Below are positions 8,421-16,545 of a stretch of DNA of 64,000 nucleotides, in pieces (positions within the stretch are counted from its first letter, which is position 1; every line of letters starts with the position of its first letter). The position numbers and the translations under genes were made by a program. The notes under the pieces are model-generated. The model saw only the letters and a list, made by a program, of their open reading frames with translations, was not told the origin of the DNA and did no database searches. Source of the DNA: Lentibacillus sediminis (GTDB taxonomy: Bacteria; Bacillota; Bacilli; Bacillales; Amphibacillaceae); NCBI RefSeq assembly GCF_002763455.1, contig NZ_NIXK01000002.1, positions 534,623 to 598,622 on the forward strand, in the 5' to 3' direction.

Positions 8421-8876
8421 ATGCATGCAATAAAAATGACCGTGCTTTTAGCGCTTTTATCCCTGCTGGTCGGATGTGGGGCAGATACGACAAAAGATAA
8501 CCAGCAGCAGAATACGAAGTTCACCAAGATCTCCACATCAAATGAAATCAGTCAGAAGCCTTCCAATCGGGCAAAGGAAATATTGCATCAGGATGAAAAA
8601 ATAACGGCCGTGCATGCGGTTAATACATCGAAAGCAATGCTAATTGCAATAGAAATTAAGCATCATAAACGATTCCGGCTTGCTCAGATTCGTAAAGAAA
8701 AGACAAAAGAAATGAAAAATGAGTTCCCTGACATGAAAGTCGAACTTTCTACCGACCGTAAAATCATATTGGAACTGCGCGCACTGGAAGACAATCTCCA
8801 GAAAGGCTCAGTTTCCAAAAAAAAGCTGGAAAAAGAATTGAAAGCAATTATTGAACTATCCAAAGAACAAACCTAA
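8421..8876 (+). CDS. YhcN/YlaJ-family sporulation lipoprotein
   Basis: The 151-aa product has a lipoprotein signal (hydrophobic residues 5-17, lipobox LLVG with Cys19). A charged body follows (HAVNTSKAMLIAIEIKHHKRF) like the YhcN/YlaJ spore lipoproteins. I choose the ATG at 8421 because AAAGGTG lies 6 nt upstream; the GTG at 8412 overlaps that site. It is the second gene of the spoVA2mob-like operon, its known position. It is expected on the outer face of the inner spore membrane. Confidence 0.8.
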   Translation: MHAIKMTVLLALLSLLVGCGADTTKDNQQQNTKFTKISTSNEISQKPSNRAKEILHQDEKITAVHAVNTSKAMLIAIEIKHHKRFRLAQIRKEKTKEMKNEFPDMKVELSTDRKIILELRALEDNLQKGSVSKKKLEKELKAIIELSKEQT

Positions 8877-8888
8877 GGAGAAGTTAGT

Positions 8889-9368
8889 ATGGCAGACAAG
8901 AAAAAGAAAAATTTACCGCCGGATGCGCAGAACTACCAAAAATTTCAGCAGCAGCGAGAAGTAAAGCGGCCACTCTTGAAAAACTGCTTAAAAGCTTTCT
9001 TCATCGGAGGACTGATTTGCCTTATTGGCCAGGTAATCACCACCTTTTACATCTACTTTTTTCACTTCACGGAGCAGACGGCGGGTAACCCGACAACCGC
9101 AACACTTATTTTTATCACCATGCTCTTGACCGGGTTTGGAATCTATGACCGGTTTGGCCAATTTGCCGGAGCAGGGACTGCTGTTCCGGTGACAGGCTTC
9201 GGGAATGCGGTAATTGCTTCGGCGATTGAATACCGTACAGAAGGATTTATCCTGGGAGTAGGAAGCAACATGCTTAAACTCGCTGGCCCGGTAATCGTGT
9301 ACGGGGTATTTTCTGCTTTTGTCGTCGCTTTAATCAAAACAATTTTGATTAAATGGGGTGGATTGTAA
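8889..9368 (+). CDS. spoVAC: Stage V sporulation protein AC
   Basis: SpoVAC is a polytopic inner-membrane protein that helps move dipicolinic acid into the developing spore and out at germination. The 159-aa sequence has a basic N-terminus (about 1-35) and several membrane segments. Conserved stretches are CLKAFFIGGLICLIGQ, FGQFAGAGTAVPVTGFGNA and GFILGVGSNMLKLAGPVI. The ribosome site is AAGGAG. Its stop overlaps the start of spoVAD (TAATG), so translation is probably coupled. Confidence 0.95.
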   Translation: MADKKKKNLPPDAQNYQKFQQQREVKRPLLKNCLKAFFIGGLICLIGQVITTFYIYFFHFTEQTAGNPTTATLIFITMLLTGFGIYDRFGQFAGAGTAVPVTGFGNAVIASAIEYRTEGFILGVGSNMLKLAGPVIVYGVFSAFVVALIKTILIKWGGL

Positions 9369-10384
9369 TGCTGCTCGGGCATCGCACATGGAGTTTTGAA
9401 AACAAACCGGTGATCATCTCTACCGGCACGGTCGGTGGTCCTTTTGAAGCGAATGGCAATATCGCCAATGATTTTGATATCCTGCACGAGGATATGTGGG
9501 TGAATCAGGATTCCTTTGAAAAATCCCAGCAAAAAATGATGGAAGAAGCGGCCCAGGCAGCAGTGAAAAAAAGTACGATTGAAAAAGAACAGGTAGATTT
9601 TTTCATCAGCGGGGATTTAATCAATCAGATCACACCATCCAGTTTTGCCGCCAAAACGATTGATGTGCCTTATTTGGGTTTATTCAGCGCTTGTGCCACC
9701 TCGATGGAAAGTCTCGGGCTGGCCGCGTTTCTTATCAACGGTGATGGCGCCAATTATGTATTAAGCGGGGCTTCCAGTCATAATGCAGCAACGGAAAAAC
9801 AATTCCGCTATCCTACAGAATATGGCGGCCAGAAACCTCCCACAGCACAATGGACGGTCACCGGAGCAGGCTGTGCTCTCCTTGCAAAACAAGGGCCAGG
9901 CCCTGTCGTCACCTCGGCCACAATGGGCAAAGTCGTTGACAAAGGACTTACCGACCCGTTCAATATGGGCGGGGCAATGGCTCCTGCAGCCGTGGATACG
10001 ATCGAAACGCATTTTAAAGAGCGAGGGGTGGAACCTTCTTATTATGACCTGATTATTACCGGGGATCTTGGTCATATCGGCAGAGAGGTCTCCCTTGAGC
10101 TTTTGCAGAAACGAGGACTGGATATCACAAGCAAGCAATATGTCGATTGCGGGCTGACCATTTACCGGGAAGGCCAGCCGGTGCTGGCAGGTGCCAGCGG
10201 AGCGGCTTGCTCGGCAATTGTCACCTATGGACATTTCCTTAACTTAATGAGAAAAGGAGAAATCACCCGCATTTTGGTCGTTGCCACAGGTTCTTTACAC
10301 TCACAGCTAAGCATACAGCAGGGTGATCCTATCCCCTGTATTGCCCATGCTGTGTCCATCGAGTCAGGAAGTGATGTGTCATGA
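9368..10384 (+). CDS. spoVAD: Stage V sporulation protein AD
   Basis: SpoVAD has a thiolase/ketosynthase-like fold and binds Ca-dipicolinate at the forespore inner membrane. The 338-aa protein shows [11 protein letters not shown] at the N-terminus, [40 protein letters not shown] and HDxGLxIY-type sequence near the C-terminus. The ATG at 9368 overlaps the spoVAC stop and gives the usual N-terminus; a further in-frame ATG at 9353 would add five residues. Its own stop overlaps the next start (ATGA). Confidence 0.95.
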   Translation: MLLGHRTWSFENKPVIISTGTVGGPFEANGNIANDFDILHEDMWVNQDSFEKSQQKMMEEAAQAAVKKSTIEKEQVDFFISGDLINQITPSSFAAKTIDVPYLGLFSACATSMESLGLAAFLINGDGANYVLSGASSHNAATEKQFRYPTEYGGQKPPTAQWTVTGAGCALLAKQGPGPVVTSATMGKVVDKGLTDPFNMGGAMAPAAVDTIETHFKERGVEPSYYDLIITGDLGHIGREVSLELLQKRGLDITSKQYVDCGLTIYREGQPVLAGASGAACSAIVTYGHFLNLMRKGEITRILVVATGSLHSQLSIQQGDPIPCIAHAVSIESGSDVS

Positions 10385-10731
10385 TTTTCTTTTGGGCCTT
10401 TGTTGTCGGCGGATTGATTTGTGTCATCGGTCAGATTATGTTTGATGTATTCAAACTTACTCCCGCTCATACGCTCAGCATACTCGTCATCAGCGGAGCG
10501 GTGCTGGACGGTATCGGATTATATGAACCGCTGATTGATTTTGCCGGAGCCGGAGCTACCGTGCCGATTACCAGTTTCGGCAACTCCCTGGTGCATGGTG
10601 CTATGCAGGAAGCGGAACAACACGGGATCATCGGGGTGGTTACCGGCATGTTTGAAGTAACCAGTTCCGGGATCTCCGCAGCGATTATTTTTGGCGTGAT
10701 CGGCGCCATTCTGTTCAAACCAAAAGGATAG
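10381..10731 (+). CDS. spoVAE: Stage V sporulation protein AEb
   Basis: This 116-aa membrane protein is the SpoVAEb component of the dipicolinic acid channel complex. It resembles SpoVAC in [30 protein letters not shown] and [18 protein letters not shown], and has three to four membrane segments. It starts inside the spoVAD stop (ATGA). The short SpoVAEb form without SpoVAEa or SpoVAF is typical of the mobile spoVA2 type rather than the housekeeping spoVA operon. Confidence 0.93.
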   Translation: MIFFWAFVVGGLICVIGQIMFDVFKLTPAHTLSILVISGAVLDGIGLYEPLIDFAGAGATVPITSFGNSLVHGAMQEAEQHGIIGVVTGMFEVTSSGISAAIIFGVIGAILFKPKG

Positions 10732-10743
10732 GAGCTAAATGTT

Positions 10744-10944
10744 ATGACGGTCGGATCACAAGTAAAAAGCTGTTATTCCTCGCTGAAAAATGTGGAAGCA
10801 ACACTCGATGTCCTGGCTAACCAGGCACAGAAACAGGAGTCGCAGCAAGCATTCTTTACTGCCAGCCAAGCCATCACGGAAATAAAAACAGACTTGCAGC
10901 AACAGGTCATTCAGCTGACAAAGGAAGAGCCGCAGTACAAATAG
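10744..10944 (+). CDS. DUF1657 protein, second copy
   Basis: This 66-aa paralogue of the first gene of the operon begins MTVGSQVKSCYSSL and ends KEEPQYK. It diverges more in the middle (NQAQKQESQQAFFTAS). It lies 12 nt after spoVAEb and 28 nt before the DUF421 gene, so it should be co-transcribed. Function unknown; the conserved N- and C-terminal motifs are shared with the first copy. Confidence 0.85.
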   Translation: MTVGSQVKSCYSSLKNVEATLDVLANQAQKQESQQAFFTASQAITEIKTDLQQQVIQLTKEEPQYK

Positions 10945-10972
10945 TGGCGTCTGAAAGAAAGGAGGGCCTGCA

Positions 10973-11833
10973 ATGCCGGATTGGATTAACATTATTCTGC
11001 GCTCACTTACACTGCTCGCTGTGTTATTTTTAATCACCAAACTGCTTGGTGCCAAACAGCTGTCCCAATTAAATGTTTTTGAATACATTTCCGGAATTGT
11101 CCTGGGCGGAATCGTCGCCATTATCACCCTTGATACGAATGCAAACCTGATTTACGGGCTGTTGGCAATGTTCATCTGGTTCATCGTTCCTTACGGTGTG
11201 GAATATATCTCCCTGAAAAGCAAATCCTTTCGCGACTTAACACAAGGTAAGAGCGTCGTGTTCATTCAGGACGGGAAGATCATGGAAGACAATATGAAAA
11301 AACACGGCTATTCCACCGATGATTTGCTGGAAAAACTGCGTGATAATAATATTTTCCAGTTTGCTGATGTGGAATTTGCTGTATTGGAGCCATCCGGATC
11401 ATTAAGTGTCTTGCCAAAGCGCGAAAATCGCCCGCTGACAGCAAAAGATCTTGGCTTAAAGCTGGCACCGGAGAAAGAACCGCAAACCGTGATGATGGAT
11501 GGAAGAGTCCTTCTGGAACCTTTAACAAACCTGAATTTGAATCCGAAGTGGCTGGAAACCGAACTCGATAAACAGAATGTCAGCTTTGAAAATGTTTTTC
11601 TTGCCCAAGCCGATACAAACGGGCAGCTCACGGTGGATTTGTATGACGACATGATTGCTGTTCCTGCCCCCACGGAAATCCCGATTCTCGTTGCCACCAT
11701 GAAAAAATGCCAGGCAGACCTGGAGTTATTTGCCCTTGCGACGGAAAATGAACAGGCGAAACAAATGTATGAAACAAACAGCCTCAAGCTGCAGCAGGCG
11801 ATCGATGGAGTCAGCCCCTACCTAAACGAGTAA
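10973..11833 (+). CDS. DUF421 (YetF-like) membrane protein with DUF1657-like tail
   Basis: The 286-aa product has three N-terminal membrane segments (about 8-85) and a cytoplasmic DUF421 domain with GKSVVFIQDGKI, NNIFQFADVEFAVLEPSG and GRVLLEPL. Residues about 240-286 form an extra helical segment (CQADLELFALATENEQ, KQMYE) closely matching the DUF1657 proteins encoded upstream. It is the last gene of the operon and ends at a terminator. This fused form belongs to the spoVA2mob arrangement; the biochemical role is unknown. Confidence 0.88.
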   Translation: MPDWINIILRSLTLLAVLFLITKLLGAKQLSQLNVFEYISGIVLGGIVAIITLDTNANLIYGLLAMFIWFIVPYGVEYISLKSKSFRDLTQGKSVVFIQDGKIMEDNMKKHGYSTDDLLEKLRDNNIFQFADVEFAVLEPSGSLSVLPKRENRPLTAKDLGLKLAPEKEPQTVMMDGRVLLEPLTNLNLNPKWLETELDKQNVSFENVFLAQADTNGQLTVDLYDDMIAVPAPTEIPILVATMKKCQADLELFALATENEQAKQMYETNSLKLQQAIDGVSPYLNE

Positions 11834-11861
11834 AGCCAGCAGAAAATTCCTGCTGGCTTTT
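11832..11861 (+). terminator. Bidirectional terminator after the spoVA operon
   Basis: A 10-11 bp stem (AAAGCCAGCAG and complement) with T on both sides separates the operon from the convergent gene. Confidence 0.9.
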
Positions 11862-11864
11862 ACG

Positions 11865-12848
11865 CTATTCGCTCACCTTTACAGCTATTTTGCCGAACTG
11901 CTTCCCTTCTTTTAGATACTCAAAGGCCTCAGGGAAATCCTCCATAAGAAAACTGCGGTCCACCACCGGATGCATGGTAAAGTTTTTCAAATGATCAAGC
12001 ATTGCCCTTAGTTCCTGTCTTGATCCCATCGTTGTACCGAACAGCTGGTACTGCCCATAAAAGAATTTCCGCAGATTAAATGGGACTTCATCCTCCGTGG
12101 TCGCTCCGAAAACCACCATTCGCCCGCCTTTTTTCAGTACTTCCAGCGAACGGTTGAACGTCGCCCGTCCGACACTATCAATCACCAGATCGACTGTTTC
12201 ATTTTGAAGTTCTTCCGGCCAGTCCTGTTCATTATCAAGCACCACATCGGCGCCAAGTTCTCTCGCACGGCGCTGCTTATCTTTGCTGCGGGAGGAGACG
12301 ATCACTCTCGCCCCAGCATTTTTGGCAAACTGAATAAGATAGGTAGCGACACCGCTCCCCGCACCCGGGATGAACACTGTGTCCAATTCTTTTACCTGCC
12401 CCTTCGTGAAAAGCGCCCGGTAGCCAGTCAAGCCCGCTAAAGCAACAACTCCAGCCTCCTCCCAGGAGAGGTGTTCAGGCTTTGGCTCTACCTGCTCGGC
12501 AGATATCGCGATTTTTTCCGCAAAGGTGCCGTGATCCGGTAAACCAAGAATATCAAAGCGTTCGGGCGGGGCATCGGAATTTTCCTTCCAGCGGAGCGCC
12601 GGATTAATGATCACCTCATCCCCAACTTGGTGATTGCTCACTCCTGCTCCGACTTCCTCCACTATTCCGGCTCCGTCAGAACCGAGAATCAGCGCCTCAT
12701 CTTTTTCTCCTCTCCGGTTTGGAAGATTGACATCCCGCCGATTCAAACCAGCGCTGCGAAGGGCGACGACCACTTCTCCCTCATTTGCGTGAGGTGCTTC
12801 CATTTCTTTCAGTTTCAATTCTCCATATTCATGTACAAATGCCTTCAT
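11865..12848 (-). CDS. Zinc-free MDR-type alcohol dehydrogenase/quinone oxidoreductase
   Basis: This 327-aa NAD(P)-binding oxidoreductase of the medium-chain family has the GroES-like domain (SAGLNRRDVN, LGSDGAGIVEEVG, GDEVIINP) and a Rossmann fold (PGAGSGVATYLIQFAKNAGARV). The Cys/His zinc ligands are absent, as in quinone oxidoreductases and B. subtilis YogA. The ATG at 12848 is preferred: AAAGGA lies 9 nt upstream and directly abuts the alternative ATG at 12857. It follows the ArsA-like gene by about 15 nt and may be co-transcribed. Confidence 0.85.
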   Translation of the reverse strand: MKAFVHEYGELKLKEMEAPHANEGEVVVALRSAGLNRRDVNLPNRRGEKDEALILGSDGAGIVEEVGAGVSNHQVGDEVIINPALRWKENSDAPPERFDILGLPDHGTFAEKIAISAEQVEPKPEHLSWEEAGVVALAGLTGYRALFTKGQVKELDTVFIPGAGSGVATYLIQFAKNAGARVIVSSRSKDKQRRARELGADVVLDNEQDWPEELQNETVDLVIDSVGRATFNRSLEVLKKGGRMVVFGATTEDEVPFNLRKFFYGQYQLFGTTMGSRQELRAMLDHLKNFTMHPVVDRSFLMEDFPEAFEYLKEGKQFGKIAVKVSE

Positions 12849-12862
12849 TCCAGTCATTCCTT

Positions 12863-13786
12863 TCAGTAAAAATTGCTGAATGCTTCCAGCTGTTCTTTGT
12901 TTGAAATATCCTGGGAAAATAACGGAATATAAATGCGTTTTTGCTTTGGAAAGGTTTCTTCAATCATCCGCATATACTGCTGTTCATGTACTTTTCTCTG
13001 TTTTAAGAAAGTTCCGTCTGCATCTTCCGGGAGCACTTTATTGACAATCAGCGTTCTTACATGCAAATGATACTGATCCAACAGCTCGATTGCTTTTTTG
13101 GTTTCCAGGATAGGCAGACGTTCCGGGTTCAAGACAAACACAAAGCCTGTCCGTTTTCCGTCCAGCAGAATCTCTCTTGCTTTGGAAAAGCGAGTCTGTC
13201 TTTCTCGTAAAACGTCATAAATCGGATCCTCGACCGGTTCACCGTCATTCAGCAGCTGGGAATAATTTTTATTGGTTTTCTGTCTGCGCTGCAGCAGTCC
13301 TTCTATCCATACACCCATTAATTCCGGCAATGACAAGAGACGGATGGTATGACCAGTTGGTGCTGTGTCAAAAATGAGCTTGTCGAATTGATCTGTTTCC
13401 TCAAGAATTATTGAAATCAGCTTGTCAAACAACGCTGCCTCATCCGCACCTGGAGAAGCTTTTGCGGTATCCAGCTGACGATTTACCTCTTCCATCATCC
13501 CTACGTGCACCGTTCCCTTTATATTTTCTTTTACACCTTGAATATAGTTTTCCGTCTCCACTTCCGCATCGATTTCCAGTGCATACAATTCGTCAGCCAC
13601 CCGGCTTATTTTTCCGCCGATGGTTTGGTTAAAAATATCCCCCAGATTATGAGCCGGATCGGTGGAAATAAGCAAGGTTTTATAACCATTACGGGCAGCT
13701 TTTGCAGCAAGTGCTGCGGCTGAGGTGGATTTCCCTACACCGCCTTTGCCGCCGACAAAAATAATATCTTTTTCCAGCACATCCAT
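12863..13786 (-). CDS. ArsA/Get3-type ATPase without cysteines
   Basis: This 307-aa P-loop ATPase has the deviant Walker A GGKGGVGKS (12-20), switch I STDPAHN, and DTAPTGHTIRLL, the hallmark of ArsA/Get3. The protein contains no cysteine, so neither the arsenite thiol site of ArsA nor the zinc CxxC of Get3 is present. No arsR, arsB or arsC is nearby. It lies 22 nt after a small protein ending in two cysteines and downstream of cstA, a linkage seen in other bacteria. The role is unknown; targeting or maturation of the small partner is my inference. Confidence 0.85.
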   Translation of the reverse strand: MDVLEKDIIFVGGKGGVGKSTSAAALAAKAARNGYKTLLISTDPAHNLGDIFNQTIGGKISRVADELYALEIDAEVETENYIQGVKENIKGTVHVGMMEEVNRQLDTAKASPGADEAALFDKLISIILEETDQFDKLIFDTAPTGHTIRLLSLPELMGVWIEGLLQRRQKTNKNYSQLLNDGEPVEDPIYDVLRERQTRFSKAREILLDGKRTGFVFVLNPERLPILETKKAIELLDQYHLHVRTLIVNKVLPEDADGTFLKQRKVHEQQYMRMIEETFPKQKRIYIPLFSQDISNKEQLEAFSNFY

Positions 13787-13808
13787 TATAAACAGTCCCT
13801 TCTCCCGA

Positions 13809-14066
13809 TCAGCAGCAGCGAATGCCGCTCAGTGGAGATTTTTCCATCCCCATCCGCAGATGCCAGTCGTGAAATTTTTCAATCATGTACGGATAAAGTT
13901 CGAGGGTATAATAATAAGCAGGATTGGGTATCCCAATCATTTCCGAGTAAAGCATCAGCATGAATAAATCATCTTCTGCCCTGAGTTCTCGGGCAATTTC
14001 CTGGCGATGCGGCATACTTAATACCTCTTCATAAAAGCGAATAAGCCGCTTTGTCTGATCAAGCAT
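13809..14066 (-). CDS. Small CC-ending protein (cory-CC-star type)
   Basis: The 85-aa protein has no membrane span. It contains aromatic-rich NPAYYYTLELYP, LRMGMEK and ends exactly in Cys-Cys, its only two cysteines. This matches my memory of a family named cory-CC-star, found beside ArsA-like ATPases and CstA. The terminal pair could bind a metal or form a disulfide (inference). It sits between cstA and the ArsA-like gene in the same direction. Confidence 0.75.
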   Translation of the reverse strand: MLDQTKRLIRFYEEVLSMPHRQEIARELRAEDDLFMLMLYSEMIGIPNPAYYYTLELYPYMIEKFHDWHLRMGMEKSPLSGIRCC

Positions 14067-14096
14067 GATGATTATATCTCCTTTCTTTAAATGACC

Positions 14097-14126
14097 AGAA
14101 GAGATCAGACCTGGCTGATCTCTTCT
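14097..14126. other. Perfect 12-bp hairpin between cstA and the CC-ending gene
   Basis: AGAAGAGATCAG pairs perfectly with its complement around a 6-nt loop. Read on the minus strand (gene direction) it lacks a T run, so it is a weak terminator at best. On the plus strand it is followed by a T-rich stretch. It may reduce read-through or mark a processing or stability site between cstA and the two downstream genes. Confidence 0.6.
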
Positions 14127-14138
14127 TTACATTGTTTT

Positions 14139-15872
14139 TTATTCTTTATTTATCGGTCCTTCATTCTTTTCTGTCATCACTTTGAATGATGTAAGGACAA
14201 TCCACACGGCGAATACAAAGATAATTGCGCCCAGAACAAACAGCATCATATTTGATTCCGTACCGAACCAGGACCATTCGAACAGCACCTGATTAAACAT
14301 GGCATACATAGTCATGAACATCAGGAAGATCATCGGTATTAATGTGACCGCATAATTTCTGCCCTGCCGTTTCAGCCAGATGGAAATAAGCAGTAAACTG
14401 ATGCCTGCAAGCAGTTGGTTGGACGTGCCAAACAACGGCCAGATCAAGTAACCTCCGGAACCAAAACCATTTGGCCCCTGCGGAATCAGTACCAATGCAG
14501 CAGTCGTTACCACCGCGACCGATGTGGCCACATGCGTTTTTGTCAGCGCAGGAACTTTATATTCCGAGCCTAACTCCGCGATAATATAGCGCAAGAGACG
14601 CACCGATGTATCTAATGTTGTCGCGGCGAAACTGACGACAATAACCGACACAATCGTTGTGGCAATATCCGGTGGAATCGCAATCCCTGTGGCCAGATTC
14701 GCTGCCCCCTCAACGAAGATGCCAAGCCCTACACCGTTTGCTTCGGTATAACTGCCATAAGCTGCAAAGAATTCATCCGTATTTGTGAAAAAGGTTGCCA
14801 CGGCAATAATCGCAATTAATGCTAGAACCCCTTCCCCGACCGCGCCAGCATATCCAACAAATCGGGCATCTGTTTCTTTGTCCAACTGTTTGGAAGATGT
14901 TCCCGAGGATACCAGGCCGTGAAAACCGGAAATTGCTCCACAAGCGATCGTAATGAATAGCAGCGGGAACCAGGAGACATCAGATGTTGCGTTAGTTGCC
15001 GGCGCCCCCATTGCGGGGTTCAAAAAGACTAGACCCAGATAAAGAATCGCCAGACCTACGATAAGCTGATGGGAGTTAATGAAATCCCTTGGCTGAAGAA
15101 GTTTCCAGACCGGCAGTGTGGATGCAATATAGACATACACCATTAGGATGATGATCCAAATGAGAAACGCAGAGGAAATGGAGCCCAGACCGAACAGTCC
15201 TGCTCCTCCCTCCCCGCCAAAGTAGCTGACCAAATCAATCTGCAGCCAATTGACTCTGCTGCTTACGATTGCAGCAAAGTACATGACTGCGAGCGCTAAC
15301 AATGACGGAATCAGCATCTTTGTTTTCCCTTTGTAGACGGCATAGCCGATCCAAATGGCCAGCGGAATTTGTATAAATACAGGAATAACACTTGCTGGAT
15401 ACGTGATAAACAAATTCGCAATGGCCCAGGCAAATACCGCATTAACCATCAGCAGCAGAATCAAAATAATAAACAGAAACAGGATTTTCGCACGCTGCCC
15501 GATCAACCGGTCAGCGAGTGTTCCAATCGACTGCCCTTTATTCCGGGCAGAAACGACAAGTGTACCAAAGTCATGCACCCCTGCTGCGAACACCGTCCCC
15601 AGTACGACCCACAGAAAAGCAGGCAGCCAGCCCCAATATAATGCGATGGCAGGACCGAGAATCGGCGCAGCCCCTGCAACAGAAGTAAAGTGGTGGCCCC
15701 AAAGCACAAATTTATTCGTCGGCACGAAATCGACACCATCTCTGTACTTATGGGCCGGGGTGACATAATTTGGATCAAGCCGGTAAATCTTTTCCGCTAG
15801 AAACTTAGAATAATAGCGGTACCCTAATGCAAAGATAAGAATCCCCAGAATCGCAACGAAAATCCCTGACAT
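14139..15872 (-). CDS. cstA: CstA-family peptide/pyruvate transporter
   Basis: This 577-aa polytopic membrane protein belongs to the carbon starvation CstA family, which imports peptides and/or pyruvate when preferred carbon runs out. Diagnostic stretches are the N-terminal YRYYSKFLAEKIY, GHHFTSVAGAAPILGPAIA, GVHDFGTLVVSARNKG and FGTSNQLLAGISL. Length suits the shorter Gram-positive/BtsT-like forms. The upstream region carries a promoter with an adjoining candidate cre, pointing to CcpA repression on glucose. The start follows GGGGAGG. Confidence 0.92.
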   Translation of the reverse strand: MSGIFVAILGILIFALGYRYYSKFLAEKIYRLDPNYVTPAHKYRDGVDFVPTNKFVLWGHHFTSVAGAAPILGPAIALYWGWLPAFLWVVLGTVFAAGVHDFGTLVVSARNKGQSIGTLADRLIGQRAKILFLFIILILLLMVNAVFAWAIANLFITYPASVIPVFIQIPLAIWIGYAVYKGKTKMLIPSLLALAVMYFAAIVSSRVNWLQIDLVSYFGGEGGAGLFGLGSISSAFLIWIIILMVYVYIASTLPVWKLLQPRDFINSHQLIVGLAILYLGLVFLNPAMGAPATNATSDVSWFPLLFITIACGAISGFHGLVSSGTSSKQLDKETDARFVGYAGAVGEGVLALIAIIAVATFFTNTDEFFAAYGSYTEANGVGLGIFVEGAANLATGIAIPPDIATTIVSVIVVSFAATTLDTSVRLLRYIIAELGSEYKVPALTKTHVATSVAVVTTAALVLIPQGPNGFGSGGYLIWPLFGTSNQLLAGISLLLISIWLKRQGRNYAVTLIPMIFLMFMTMYAMFNQVLFEWSWFGTESNMMLFVLGAIIFVFAVWIVLTSFKVMTEKNEGPINKE

Positions 15873-15973
15873 TTCTTCAACCTCCCCTGAATTTTTAGGA
15901 TTAGCCTATGAAAAATGAAGAAAAACAATGCAGGTAATGTATATCGATAGACTTATCCTAGTTTTACGCTATG

Positions 15974-16029
15974 TTAAAACGCTTACTTTTAGTACACTTG
16001 TATTTTACCAAAAGTGGGACAAATGTAAA
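15974..16029 (-). promoter_or_regulatory. cstA promoter with candidate cre (CcpA) site
   Basis: On the minus strand TTTACA (16024-16029) and TAAAAT (16002-16007) are 16 nt apart. Just downstream, 15974-15987 reads TTAAAACGCTTACT on the plus strand and matches the cre pattern TGWAARCGYTWNCW with one mismatch. A cre just past the start site would block transcription when CcpA is active, fitting a carbon-starvation transporter. Confidence 0.6.
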
Positions 16030-16049
16030 CTATTTAGAACTTTTATTAT

Positions 16050-16480
16050 GGCTATATACTAAAAGAATGTTGTTACAATATCTATAAACTGCGTCGTAAA
16101 TCAATGGGGTTTAGGATCGCCGCTGCGGAAATATACTACGCGCACCTTAGGGTGGCTGGTGAGCCCTCTTGTGCTGTCGCACTGCGAGGTCTCACCGAGG
16201 CCATTCCTCCCGCAGGAGTCGACTGCTATCATCCTCAATCAACCCCAACAGAGTGGGTAGCTATTTGGCTGCTTTTAAAACGCACACCATTAGCGGAGGA
16301 AATACCCCGAGACTCCTGCGGGATGGTAAGCATAGGTGAGACCCCACAGCGCGTCAGCGCGAGGAGGCTCACCAGCGCCCGCGGAAAGCGAGGGGTATTT
16401 CCGCAGCGGCAGCGGCAGCCTATGTCGCCGTTTCCATCAACTGTGGCATAAATAAGCAATAAAACCTACGGATAGAGCCT
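16050..16480 (+). mobile_element. Family A repeat, copy 1 (MITE-like)
   Basis: The left end GGCTATATACTAAAAGAATGT and right end ACGGATAGAGCC correspond to inverted ends seen in the other copies (GGCTGTTTTCTAAAAG / GAAAAGAGCC). Inner inverted ends ACTGCGTCGTAAA and TATGTCGCCGT flank two head-to-head GC-rich units of about 110 bp, each with GCTGCGGAAATA, GAGGCTCACC-like and CTCCTGCGGG segments. The frames open through it have no ribosome site and are not called. Confidence 0.75.
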
Positions 16481-16502
16481 TTATAAATTAAAAATCGAAT
16501 TG

Positions 16503-16536
16503 AAAAAGAGCCGTCTCATAAGAGACAGCTCTTTTC
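16503..16536 (-). terminator. Bidirectional terminator after glutamate dehydrogenase
   Basis: An AAAAGAGC stem continuing into GTCTC pairs around ATAA and has T runs on both strands. Confidence 0.85.
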
Positions 16537-16545
16537 ACGCGCTGA

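Noticed and set aside
16104..16451. Open frames on both strands inside family A copies
   Set aside because: They follow GC-rich palindromes, lack ribosome sites and are not kept between copies.
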